From the NCBI GenBank assembly GCA_033980235.1, contig CM067070.1:9378195-9442194 (forward strand): DNA of 64,000 bases, in the 5' to 3' direction. Below the pieces are notes generated by a model. It was not told the origin of the DNA, did not search any database, and saw nothing but the letters and a program-made list of their open reading frames with translations. Of this stretch, positions 22,246-33,605 are shown one piece after another (position 1 is the stretch's first letter; each line of letters begins with the position of its first letter). Position numbers and translations under genes: made by a program. This DNA is from Diadema setosum (taxonomy: Eukaryota; Echinodermata; Echinoidea; Diadematoida; Diadematidae).

Positions 22246-23840
22246 AAAGGCCCTGTAACACCTTACGGGGTATAAGCCTTGCGTGCGACTTGCGAAGAAC
22301 AATTTTTACTACCCGGAGGTCCCCGAGATGACCCGCACATGATAGTACCTAGCACGTATCTCACCCGTAGTTACCCGGAGTTACCCTGTCACACCTTTCC
22401 GGGCAAGCTAGGCGGGCTTGTTGCGTGTGGGGATTTTCCAGCACGCAAGACAATTTTTGCAGGCGGGCAAGGATTTGGACAAGTTTCGTATGCGACTTGC
22501 CTGCTGGACCCGTGCTACTTACGTACTACTTTCATGTGAACTGCGTGTCAGGCGCATGGGTGGCGAGTGATGGCTGACACCTCGGTGAAGGAATCCATCT
22601 GAAGGAATTTGATATGGCAGAAGTCCCACAGAATGTTATTATCTTGGCCGCATACGGGACTGCGAAGTACCTTCGTGGGAGTTGCCTGCGAGGTGCTGCC
22701 GCTAAGGGTCTCCTAGTGGCGTTCTGCGTGGACCTCTGCGGGTAATCCCCGCGACTCACCCGGAAAAAGTTTTGGTCATGTCCAAAACTTGGCTGCGGGT
22801 AAATCGGACTTGTGTGCCCACCTCCTGTCAACTACGGGCGAGATACGCGCTAGGTACTGTCAGGTGCTGAAAAACTGCTGGGAATTCCGGGTTGCAAAAA
22901 AAAATTTCCCCGCAAGTTAGTCCGCAAGGCTTCCCCAGACACGGTGTGACAAGGCCTTGAGCATGCTTAAAACTCGTTCCGGGTGAGTCGCGGGGGTTTT
23001 CCCGCAGAGGTACACGCAGAACACCAGTAGGAGGCCCTTTATAGCGGCAGCAACTCACAGGCAACTCCCACGCTGGTACTTCGCAGCTGTACGTAGGTAC
23101 TTCGCAGTTCCCGCTCGTAGCTGAAAATGGATCAGTTTCAAAGCTCTCATGCACGTCACACGGAATACACGCAAGTAGCAGGTGAATAGCACTCGTCTAG
23201 CAGTAAGACGCAGGGATGTCAAGTTCAAAAAAATTTATGAGTGATATTTTCATTACTCGGCATCTCGGCGCGCGAATGTGCGCACGAGCGAGGGTGTGGG
23301 AGGGTTCCTCCCCCCCCCCCCCCCCCCTGTGGCTTCCCACGGTAGGGAGCCCTTTCTATTTTTAGCTCTTAATGGTGCGATCAGGTGCATACTAAAAAGT
23401 GAATAGGTTTTTTTTTTACTTATTTGGAAAGACAAAAGGGAAATATACCTTCCATTGCAACTATCACTTTAATCTTTTGAGCTATGCTCATCATTATAGG
23501 CCCAAGTTGCAGACTTTGCCTGATGCGTAAGTAAAATGTGTGCCATGCGTGAGATCGCGAGATGGCTCCTAAATGCTTGAGTCTTGGTAGCTCTAAAGAC
23601 GCAAGTACGAAACTTGCCAATATTCTTGTTCGCCAGTAGAAAATGACAGGGCAAATGACAGGGCCTAAACATGGTTGCTGGGTAAAAAGATTTGTGTGCG
23701 CGTCTCCGGGCGACTACGGGTGAGATACGTGCTAGGTACTGTCATGTGCGGGTCATCTTCGGGGACCTCCGGGTGGTAAAAATTGTTATTCGCGGAAGTC
23801 GCACGCAAGGCTTGCCCGGAAAGGTGTGACACGGCCTTTA
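22246..23840. mobile_element. Nested foldback DNA element
   Basis: The outer arms are inverted copies: 22249-22390 and 23700-23838 share CCTTGCGTGCGACTT, ACCCGGAGGTCCCCGA, TACCTAGCACGTATCTCACC and others. A second inverted pair lies inside, 22655-22760 against 22978-23092 (for example CGTGGGAGTTGCCTG, CCCCGCGACTCACCCGG). The terminal motif GTGTGACA also appears near 22945, suggesting a related element nested in the first. No transposase frame. The target duplication could not be fixed. The segment is more GC-rich than its surroundings. Confidence 0.7.
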
Positions 23841-24161
23841 GTACATGCGCTGAACGTATTCATACTGTGCTCGTGTACAGAGCTGCAATTAAAGCGATCG
23901 AGATTTTCGAACGATTTTCCGACACTTGTAAACACTAAAAGTGTGAAAACTTAACTTCTGTTCGAATATGGAGACTCAGATGCAAGTATTTTAGGTTACC
24001 GAATAACTAGGATGAGTTTGCGTATGTTTGGAGATCAATTGACAAACAGGTGCGAAAGTGCACTAGCGCCCCAGACCCTTTGCCAACTGGAAGGCAAAGG
24101 TGCAGGACAAAGCCATCTAAACCTAATCTAGTTTTCGTCAATATCCTGTATAGCAAAATAT

Positions 24162-25431
24162 TACGAGCAGAGGGTCTGGAAGCCAGACTAATATCCATGC
24201 TACATAGCACAAGCACACATGCTACGTATAGCACGAATATATTGAATCGAAAAGACTTCAGGATTTCACGTCATCATGTAGGTCGGAACTTGAGTCAATT
24301 CTTCTGGCATTAACCTGATTGAGACAACTCAGTAATGTGTATACAGGAGTTAATTTTTTTTACTGACAGTTTAAGTGCTCTCCGGGCCCTTGAAACATGC
24401 AAATTTGAGGATGCTTTTGTCAAAGAAATACGCATTCTTTCGATGCACTTGCTTTTCAGGGGTACGATAGTGCATCTTGAATGGGTGCCCGGCCACTGTG
24501 GCATCATGGGCAATGAGACAGCAGATAAAGCGGCAAAAACAGCTCTACAAGAGAAACATCGGAATCAACAATGGACTCAATAAGACGGAAGTTATATTTG
24601 TGTTGAGTAGTCATTTTAAAAAGAAGTGGCAAAAAGATGGAAAGAGACACAGTCCCCTTTAAAAGAAGTTCAGAAGTATGTTTTTGGAAAATTTGAAGGC
24701 AGATTAAAAAAAAAACCAAAACAAAACAAACAACAACAAACAAACAGGGATGAACAAATCCTTATTCACCAAATCCGTATGGGCAATATTGAACTGAATT
24801 AATTTAACAAGTGGAAAGTAAATTTGCATGAAACAGGCAACTGCCCCCATTGCCCTAAGCCTGATAGATTTATGTAGGTACTTATTATTATGTAATCGAG
24901 TTTTAGTCTAATTTAGACTTACACATCGCACAACCGGATGTTTGCTTATCACATAATGTAAAATGAGAATTATTTGTAAATTATATGTTTATTCATTAAA
25001 GCGTATATATGAAATAATTTGTTTTGATGTTTACATATCGCATTCGGGAGTCATTCGGAGTCATTCGGGTGTCATATGCGTTAGGCAGAGCACCCTGACT
25101 ACGAGAAATGAGGGGTCTTGGTCTCTGTGCGCGACTGAGAAGCCTGCTCAATGTAACGAGCCGGGCTGACCAGAGTTTGTCATCAGCATGCACCAGGACT
25201 TATCTGCCCTAACCTATGACAGCAGACAGCGCGTATAAAAATGATGTAGAAGTATTAAGTTTATTTTCTGATAAATTAATTTTCTCCAAAATAATGATAT
25301 TACACAGATGAAGGCGCAAATATTCATATGTAAATGATGCCTCTCAACATAACAACAACATAGCAACATAACAACAACATAACACGAGCAGAGGGTCTCG
25401 AAGCCAGACTAATCTCCATGCTACATAGCAC
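24162..25431. repeat. Direct repeat pair flanking a LINE fragment
   Basis: A 48-bp sequence beginning ACGAGCAGAGGGTCT is present at 24162-24209 and again at 25384-25431 with about three differences. The 1.2 kb between the copies contains the RNase H fragment below. Either two copies of one repeat or a duplication linked to an insertion. Confidence 0.55.
24335..24890 (+). pseudogene. I-clade-like LINE fragment: RNase H and C-terminal zinc motif
   Basis: The frame 24335-24583 reads FFTDSLSALRALETC and later LEWVPGHCGIMGNETADKAA. These are the RNase H motifs (TDSxSALxAL and WVPGHxGIxGNExAD-x-A) of LINEs that carry an RNase H domain after the RT. Further on, in another frame (about 24745-24870), HQIRMGN and NCPHCPKPDRF follow, resembling the CCHC-like C-terminal motif. 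Frameshifts and a stop separate the pieces and no RT core is left. It lies between the displaced promoter and first exon of HSP70 gene B. Confidence 0.8.
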
Positions 25432-25547
25432 GTGCACAAGTTCCCTGCGATCACGTATGTTTCGGCGTTTTCCGTGTGGAAAGTCCCTCGCAGAGTCTAC
25501 ATTGCGAAATAATGCATTTGCGAGTACCTGCTCGAGTTGCGTTCAAA

Positions 25548-25580
25548 CAGGGAGGTGGGGTCTCCCCACCTCCCTGGTTC
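25548..25580. repeat. GC-rich perfect hairpin
   Basis: CAGGGAGGTGGGG (25549-25561) and its complement CCCCACCTCCCTG (25565-25577) are separated by about 3 bases, within GTTCAAA flanks. It is about 260 bp upstream of the ATG of gene B. Function unknown. Confidence 0.6.
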
Positions 25581-25841
25581 AAAGTTCGGCTGCGATATGA
25601 GCCCATACGATAAACGAGAGGAGTTATGAACTTCATAACATTAACTAGAAGCTAAAGTTTGCTGATCTGATAAACAACGGACATTTTATTTTGCATCTGG
25701 TGAACTAGTAGGGGAAGAAGCAATTAACAAATGCTGCTAAATCAGTGAACAGGCAGAACATGAGGTAATAGATTTCAGTCGGTAACTCGAGTGCCATATA
25801 TTTTCGGAAATCTTCAAAACTGTTGAGAAAAAAGCAAGAAA

Positions 25842-26029
25842 ATGGCACCAGGAAAAGCACCAGCCATTGGTATTGACTTGGGAACGACCTACTCGTGTGT
25901 GGGTGTCTTCCAGTACGGCAAAGTCGAGATCATTCCCAACGACCAGGGAAACCGAACCACACCGAGCTACGTCGCCTTCACCGATACGGAGAGGCTCATC
26001 GGCGATGCCGCCAAGAATCAAGTTGCTAT
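25842..26029 (+). CDS. HSP70 gene B, exon 1
   Basis: This exon encodes residues 1-62 plus two bases. It carries IDLGTTYS (11-18), DQGNRTTPS and [13 protein letters not shown], with P in IIPNDQGN where A and C have A. ATG 25842 gives [14 protein letters not shown], the same start as gene C. The donor is GTAAGT at 26030 and the exon joins 35932 in phase 2. The 9902-bp intron is the longest of the three. The 25 bases before the ATG (AACTGTTGAGAAAAAA) resemble those before gene A, but the conserved promoter block lies 3.6 kb upstream. Confidence 0.95.
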
Positions 26030-26147
26030 GTAAGTAAATCGGTCTGCTGCTTTATTGTCTTCCAGTTGTTGTGATTGGAATCATTTTCTTCTGTTCTGTT
26101 TTATTATTCACACTTTTCAGGGGAAAAAAACAAACAGATGAACTGTC

Positions 26148-26445
26148 TGCGGGAACTGTCAACCCGGGTTCGTTTCCCGAAGATACAAGTGTAGTTGAGG
26201 AATTGTGTATTAACCATACCGTCCCTGTAGTATGAGAGGCAAAACACCCTGTTCCTCGGATGATGGCGATCCCGTAAGAGAGTATTCAACGTAGATCGCG
26301 CTTTCTAGTCATTCATCGCAAAGAGCAGGGTGCATGTTCCCTCACATCCAACTGGACCAGTCCTCATGAAAGACCACCTAGTGCAGATGAACATGCGCTA
26401 TCCAGCCATCTTCTCTGATGGAAAATGAAACAAACCAAACTTAGA
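26148..26445 (+). mobile_element. tRNA-derived SINE, 5'-truncated copy
   Basis: It begins in the B-box region (ACCCGGGTTCGTTTCCCGA) and follows the body of the full SINE at 47520-47889: CATACCGTCCCT, GAGGCAAAACACCCTGT, CATTCATCGCAAAGAGCAGG, CATCCAACTGGACC and GCTATCCAGCCATCTTC. It is diverged, lacks the A box and lies in intron B. Confidence 0.8.
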
Positions 26446-26519
26446 ATCCATTAACTATTATAAAAATAAAATAGCTCATTCTCTAAACTACAAGAGAACA
26501 TTTCCATCGCAAACTGCTC

Positions 26520-26659
26520 ATTCCCCCCCCCAAAAAAAAAAAAAACCGAAAAAGGAAATATAAGTAAATCGAGCTTTCCAGTTTAATAACTGTGGAACTC
26601 TTGGGGGGGGGGGGGGGGGGGGGGGTAGGGGCTGGCTGGTCATGATACGCATATATGAA

Positions 26660-26697
<38 letters not shown>

Positions 26698-27588
26698 ATT
26701 ATATATATGTATGATTGCATATTGCTGTTGCCCAGATGACCACTAGCACAAAGAAAAAAAAAAACAGGAACACACACACACGCACACACACCCTGCAGTC
26801 AAATGTGCTCAGCCCTTCCCCTCTTTTTTTTTTTTAATATTTGGAATCTTTCATTTTTGCTTCCTGTTAGACCCCCCCCCCCCCCCACGTCAACTTTTTG
26901 GCTTTTGTCAATTCTCCTCTCCCAAGAAAAGTCTTTGGTCATCATAGGAATTTATAAGTTAGACAGTGACTACTTCCCCAATAGTGGGTGATCAGTTCTA
27001 TCGTGTGTTTGAAGCTCCTTGGTTTCATGCACTCTCCATTCCCAAAGCACCACCCCAAATTACGCATCTGCGTCCGTTGATCCGTGGGCATGATGACCCT
27101 CGGTGCTGGAAGATCTTTCCTCTGCGAGAATTTTTCCTTAATTTTATTTATTTATTTATTTATGTATTTATTTATGTATTTATTTATTTATCTATTTATT
27201 TATTCATTCATTCATTTATTTATTTTTTTAGTGTTGTTCAGTAGAGTTGGTCACACAGGAATTGTGGAGATAAATTCAGACATTATTATGGTGATAATGT
27301 GAAGGTACCCTCAAACAACGACCCCAGAACACAGATGATATTTGCTTACATGATAATGGACACTCTCAATCATGTGGTTTATCTGTTGTCCGGGGAATGT
27401 TATTCCAGAGACAACCAAGGATTGTTCATAAAAAAGTAGTCAAAGAAATTAAAAGACAGTGGGTGAGAGATGCAGATGCCCCGGCCCGCTCTCCTGCCAC
27501 TAGTATAACACATTAACAGTTAAACAGAAATTGAGAGGAATTATTATTATTATTATTATTATTATTATTGTTATTATTATTATTATTA

Positions 27589-27635
<47 letters not shown>

Positions 27636-27640
27636 TATTC
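26520..27640. repeat. Simple-repeat cluster in intron B
   Basis: Poly-C/A (26525-26545), poly-G (26604-26625), (TA)n (26665-26695), (CA)n (26770-26790), poly-C (26872-26886), (TTTA)n (27141-27230) and (ATT)n (27541-27633). No gene. Long homopolymers may be mis-sized in the assembly. Confidence 0.9.
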
Positions 27641-27818
27641 GGCATTTGCAAAGTGGAGTTTCACAGAAAAGAATGGGAGGAGCTAATGGAATAATTATTT
27701 CACCAATAAGATATTATTATTATTTTTTTTTCTTTTGATGATCACCACATCAAGAGATAAGAATCAAATCAATGAAATATTTCTTGGGAAAGGAAATACG
27801 AATAGGGGCCTATATTAG

Positions 27819-27819
<1 letters not shown>

Positions 27820-27874
<55 letters not shown>

Positions 27875-28400
27875 TTATAAACCCTGTTTGAACCAAGAGA
27901 AGTTATACAGAATTGCGAGCACAATTGGAGCTGGTTCAGACAAAAAGTACGTAGTGAAGCAAATGCTGCAGATTATATTGGAATTTGTTGGAGACCACAG
28001 GGATTGGAACCCCTTCCTTATGTCCCTTCCAAGTTAATTAACTAATATTTGACGCTGAATACACCATGCAGTGACATTTATTGTCAATGTCATGATGATA
28101 ATGTTGATATGACTGGCCTAATGATTTCGTCGGTGAGCGGCGGCACAAGATGAAAAACTGTCCATCATTCTGGCCAGAACTTTGGTTGGAACCAATTTGG
28201 AGTGTAAGGTACTCCATCAGCAAATAGCCGAATGGTGTCATCACTTTAAAAAATTCCGGAGCTTGAGAGACAAGTGCAATATCGTTATGTAATTGCATAG
28301 TACAATTCTTTATCCATTTCCCTTTGAATTATGAAAATCGGTTGAATACTTTTTGAGATATATCCACAAAAGCTAGGGGGGAACTTACTTTTTTGGCTGA

Positions 28401-28451
<51 letters not shown>

Positions 28452-28460
28452 GAATACATA
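27820..28460. repeat. TA microsatellites and a mariner-type end
   Basis: (TA)n at 27821-27868 and 28402-28446. At 28377-28400 the sequence GGGGGAACTTACTTTTTTGG continues to a TGAGTGTA end. It matches the terminal repeat of the element at 15205-17455, so 28300-28400 is probably one end of a related element; its partner end was not found. Confidence 0.6.
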
Positions 28461-28682
28461 AAGTCATTGGATGGTATTCTGTAATTCGTTGAATGTTCTC
28501 CCAGAGGATGTCAAAATAAATGATATACGTTTAACGCATGTTAGAAGTTTTTAGGGCTTTGGATTGACAGGAAATTATCATGGAAAACATTATATTATTT
28601 TTGTAAGTAAAATTTTGTCCAGAAATACCAGAATTTTAAATAAACTAATTTTTTTCCAAGTTGTATTTTGCAGAGTGTGTAC

Positions 28683-29110
28683 TATACTCTAATATCTCCA
28701 TATATAAATTACGGAATCTTGGCGTGGGGAAATGCAATCAATTTTGTGTTAAAAAACGTGTTATAAGAATCATAAACCAAGCTGGATAATAAATTTTATG
28801 TATCTCATAAAAAAAAAACCAACTGTTTTTGTTTTCACCAGAACAGCATGCTGACAATTTCAGATGTATTTTATTCGAATCTTGGCATTTTTATGTACAA
28901 ATTATCAACCAATGAATTAATACCTAACTTCCTTCATTTGTTTAGAAGAAACCACTTCATTCATTGCTATCCCACTCGCCTGAATGACGCTTATCACCTT
29001 CCCCGTACTCGTACCATCTTCGCAAAGAGAGCAATTATGTTTACTGGACCCAGACACTGGAATAATCTCGCTGAAGAAATTTGTACACAAAAATGTTCAC
29101 AATACACTTA
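28683..29110 (+). pseudogene. CR1/L2-like LINE ORF2 fragment
   Basis: The frame at 28683 reads YTLISPYINYGILAWGNA, the conserved post-RT motif also seen at 59428-59811. After a frameshift, 28848-29111 gives NLGIFMYKLSTNELIPNFLH, then YPTRLNDAYHLPRTRTIFAK and GPRHWNNL. The best relative in the window is the LINE in intron C. No RT catalytic core is present. It is followed by a probable 3' UTR (29191-29435). Confidence 0.8.
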
Positions 29111-29190
29111 ATTTTGTATGCATTATCATTCTGTCAGTTCTTTTACAACTGCAGTGCAGACACTGTTCTAGCCTTTGAGTTGTTGCTTGT

Positions 29191-29435
29191 CATGCTAGTT
29201 TACTATATTGATACGATAAGTTTCCAATATGCCGGGATTTTTTTTTTTTTGTGGAGGGGGGGGGGAGGTCCTGAGCTATGCGAAGATAAGTGCTTGGAAG
29301 CGCAACAGCACTCAGTCTCTTTGATATTTACAAGGCAATGATTGTATACACATGCTACAAACACGAATACATTGTACATGTAGGCCTAATTCTAAAGTTC
29401 AATGTTCACTTTGCAACAAACTCCCATCACGAACA
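29191..29435 (+). repeat. Direct repeat, copy 1 (probable LINE 3' UTR)
   Basis: About 245 bp here is repeated at 30594-30835 with only a handful of differences (for example GGTCCTGAGCTATGCGAAGA against GGTCCTGAGCTATGCAAAGA). Each copy follows a LINE ORF2 fragment on the same strand, so both are probably 3' ends of one LINE family. Confidence 0.75.
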
Positions 29436-29758
29436 ACATGTCTCATGTTCATGGAGTATCCGTTCATCGTGTGACATATTATTGACTGATGCACAATTTC
29501 AACACTATTTTTTTTAATTTTTTTTAGCAACACTTCTGACAGAACATTTTAGATTTATTCGGAAGGTAAGGGACAATTGCCCGGAGTTCAGATGCGACAC
29601 ATGTGTAGTTCAGATTTTACCAATGTCTTTATCATGCCTCATTTGAAATGGGATTTCCTACATTATTGATAATGCTCAACTTTAACTTCGATATAATTTG
29701 TATAGAATCCGTAATCGGGTCCTTTATCGGGGGGGGGGGGGGTTACCTTGTGATGTGA

Positions 29759-29818
29759 ATGTCACTACTATTGCCCACTGACGGACGCACGTCCGTCAGT
29801 CGGCAATAGTAGTGACAT
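29759..29818. repeat. 28-bp-arm hairpin
   Basis: Arms 29759-29786 and 29791-29818 pair at 27 of 28 positions (one C/C mismatch) around the loop GCAC. The inner stem is ACTGACGGAC/GTCCGTCAGT. No known class was recognised. Confidence 0.85.
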
Positions 29819-30109
29819 CTGCACAGAATAATCGTAAATTGTGTATCAGGCAGTATACATCACGCGATGAACGGATAGTCTTTGGGGACAGAAAGATACT
29901 CTTCCACCTCCCTTGATATTACATGTTCGTGAGACAACAATTGGCCATGGAGGACTTGGTTGCATAGAGAATACTGAAATTTAGATATACTTGTACGCCT
30001 ATTTTGAACAACCGGTCCTTTTATTGCTATGAAAGAAACGTTAAAAAAATGCTATGAACACACCTGACTGCTAATGCTTCTAATATTTCAGAAATACAAT
30101 GGAGGTAAT

Positions 30110-30540
30110 GCAGCCAGTACTGCACCCGCTGTCATTTCTGAATTCTTTAATTATTTTTTTTTCCTTCGGTTTGGAAAAAGAAAAAAGTAATCTATCACAA
30201 AGCATCCCTCCATCTAGTAAACTGCCTAGTGATTTCTTCCTCGGTAGACTGAATGGCGAAACTACGTTTCTTGACCCCAAGTTCAAGGAAGAAATAACTG
30301 AGATCGTCTTTAGTTTAAAAGAAGGAAACAGCCCAAGTTATGATGAAACGGACAATTACCTACTAAAACAAACAAACAAACAATTAATTATTTCAAATTA
30401 GTATATCCCTCAGTAAAATCATTACGAATGTATCGCTTACAACTGAACTTGGGCTAAAGAACATGAAGATTACAAAATTTGTTCCTTTGTCCAAGAAAGG
30501 GGAGAAGGCTACTGTTAGTATATGATGATCCATACTCTTA
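30110..30540 (+). pseudogene. CR1/L2/Jockey-like LINE, N-terminal RT fragment
   Basis: The frame 30099-30401 includes SDFFLGRLNGETTFLDPKFK followed by EEITEIVFSLKEGNSPSYDE, the pre-RT region (EI-x-x-I-x-SLK-x-x-KSPGxD). Beyond a stop, about 30405-30525 reads on to SKIITNVSLTTELGLKNMKI and FVPLSKKGEK, the first RT block (AxVxPLxKKG). The RT core is missing and the 3' UTR repeat begins at 30594, so the copy is internally deleted. Confidence 0.75.
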
Positions 30541-30593
30541 TTATATCTTAAGAATATATCCGAACTGTGATTTTTTTTCAATGCAATACGTTT

Positions 30594-30835
30594 TCATGCT
30601 AGTTTACTATATTGATACGATAAGTTTCCAATATGTCGGGATTTTTTTTGTGGAGGGGGGGGGGGGAGGTCCTGAGCTATGCAAAGATAAGTGCTTGGAA
30701 GCGCAACAGCACTCAGTGTCTTTGATATTTACAAGGCACTGATTGTATACACATGCTACAAACACGAATACATTGTACATGTAGGCCTAATTCTAAAGTT
30801 CAATGTTCACTTTGCAAAAAACTCCCATCATGAAC
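30594..30835 (+). repeat. Direct repeat, copy 2 (probable LINE 3' UTR)
   Basis: Near-identical to 29191-29435; see that entry. Confidence 0.75.
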
Positions 30836-31450
30836 TTCGTTTGCGTTAACACTTTATCAATTTTAATATTACCGTATCTATATCGTGGAATCCTTGCTTT
30901 GGACAATACATATTTTAAGACACTATAGATAAACTCCTTTCATCGCAGAAGGTAGCGCTCAGAATTGGTATTAACCTCCATACCCGAACACATAATATCA
31001 TCACCGCCTTTTTTTTTTAAATAAAGTTTTGAAAATAAAAGATTCAAACATATTTAAACTTGGCAAGTTTATGTTTCATTTTGACTGCCATTATTTACTC
31101 CAAATATTTCACGTTTGATTTTATCGTAATAATCACGCCCACACCGCGATCCAGCGACTTATATCTCCCTTTCTAAGAACTGGACTTACCCAAAATACAT
31201 TTGTTTACACTGGACACATAACATAGCCTACATAACAGTTTAGAACAATATTTTCATTACATTTTCATCACACATTTTTTTTTAATACATCACCAGATAA
31301 CTACATTGTTTATCATAATATTATGTAATAAATTACATACTTTTACCTCTCTTGACAATGCTTCCCCTTTCTCCTTGTTCTTCGTTGTGTTGTAATGCCG
31401 TCGTGTTCTTTGTTTGCGCTACAATATTGCGTCTTTAGTTTATGCGTGCA

Positions 31451-31485
<35 letters not shown>

Positions 31486-31661
31486 ATGTATTGTTGATTA
31501 ATTCACATATTTGTCCGGTACGCACGGCTGAATGTATGCAGACTGTGCCGTAGCATGTCTCATTTTGTTTGTATATCCACTGTAAACAAGTAAACCAAGC
31601 ACTGTCTACACTATGCTTTTATATTCTGATTTGCATATACATTATGTTGTACATGTATAAC

Positions 31662-31688
<27 letters not shown>
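30836..31688. other. No gene seen; TG microsatellite
   Basis: AT-rich intron sequence with a (TG)n tract at 31451-31481 and (TA)n at 31660-31688. Confidence 0.6.
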
Positions 31689-32061
<373 letters not shown>

Positions 32062-32106
32062 GACCGTAGGAAATACCCCTCCATAGTATTATGAATTAAG
32101 ATCTGA

Positions 32107-33605
32107 CCATAATATAGGTTTTCCCGGTCAATTTCATACTTTTGTCATGCAAGTTCCTATTCCGAGCATTCAATTTAACGCATTCCACGCTCGCAGCACT
32201 GAATCAGCAATCAAATTCAAAATCCGGGCATTCGAATTCACTGTCGGAGCGATCAAATTCATTTTCGGAGCATTCAAATTCACTATCGTATCATTCAAAT
32301 TCACTGTCGGAGCATTCAAATTCACTATCGGAGCAATCAAATTTAAGAATCTCGTCGGTCATTCAAATTCGTGAATAGGCAACCATGTTCCAAATAGCTG
32401 CATTCAATTTAAAAGAAGGCCGAAATTTAGTTACTTTATTGACGTGTATGTGTGTCATTTTTACTTAGCTTTGAATATGTCGAGATTTATGATGAATATT
32501 ATTTCTTTTGCAGTAGAGGTCCACTTGTTCAATGACAAATATGAAATCGGGTTTCACGAAAAGGAATATACAGGCACATGTCCCTCTGATAGGACGTAAA
32601 ATGGAGGTCCCATGTGTGACAGAGTCACACCTCATGCACGCAAAAGATCCCACTTCATTCATCGCAAAGAGCAGTGTTTAACCCGGTAAAGTGGTCCCAC
32701 CTGAATATCCAACTGGATCCCATAGCAGACCAGCTATTGCAGCCATCTTCTTAGATGGAAAATTAAAGAAAGAAGCAAATAAACAAACAAACATTAGGCA
32801 CTATATATGCCTACAGACGAGCATGATACGGAAGGTTGGTTGACACCTTCAGAAAAAAAAAGAAGCAATTTCGACTAGGCCCACATTGAAACTGATAACA
32901 TGAACATTGTATACGTCTAAGTTGTTGTTTAGTGCTATCTTATTGGTTGACTTTTACTGGACTATGTGATGTCATTGTGAGTCTGTTTGTCTTTAAATTG
33001 TTGCATTACTATTCTGTGGTTAGTGTCTGTGCGTTGTCAGCATGCATGTACAGTGTAGTATCATCAAGAAAATTTATAGATTGTCGTTGTGTTGTTATCT
33101 ACGTATTGCTGTTGGACCTTACAATTTATATATTTTTTTTCAGATAAAAACAAAGAATGTATAAACATATAACAATAGAGCCTTTAAACAATAATAATTA
33201 CACTATATGCAAGCATTCATTGGTTGTGTATGCGATTTCTCCTTTCTTAAAAAAAAAAGTCTACTCCACTTTCGTCGTTAAATTGATCGCACGAAGTAGG
33301 AACTTGCTCGTCTAAAAATGAAATTGAACGCTCCAAACAAGCTCATCGGGACTATCAAATGACTATCGGGTGAATTTGAATGCGCGAGTAAGAAATGCAA
33401 TGCTGGCATTTAGAAATTGAACGCCCAATCGTCAATTTGATTTCACAAAAACGAAATAGAACGCCCATAAATGAAATTGATCGCTCGGATTCTGAATTTG
33501 AATGCCCGAATATTTCCTAGTGCGTTCGCTGTGTGAATTTGAATGCACGTGATATGAATTTGAATGACCAAAGTATGAAATTGACCGGGAAAACCTATAT
33601 TATTG
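32107..33605. mobile_element. Foldback element with short tandem-repeat arms
   Basis: The ends are ATAATATAGGTTTTCCCGGT and its reverse complement (32109 and 33603), continuing into GTCAATTTCATACTTTGGTC-like sequence. Arms of roughly 270 bp consist of an 18-19-bp degenerate repeat (left: GGAGCATTCAAATTCACT; right: the complement, with GAATTTGAATG). The middle contains a SINE fragment. No transposase and no clear target duplication. Architecture resembles the element at 3339-4742 but the repeat is unrelated. Confidence 0.7.
32560..32790 (+). mobile_element. tRNA-derived SINE fragment
   Basis: It shares TAGGACGTAAAATGGAGGTC, CATGCACGCAAAAGATCCC, CATTCATCGCAAAGAGCAG, AACCCGGTAAAGTGGTCCC and the CAGCCATCTTC-type 3' end with 47520-47889. 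It lacks the tRNA-like head and ends in an A/C-rich tail. Confidence 0.8.

Noticed and set aside
32142..32378. Repetitive Ser/Asn-rich protein
   Set aside because: It is the 18-19-bp tandem repeat of a foldback arm read in frame; adjacent frames are equally open.
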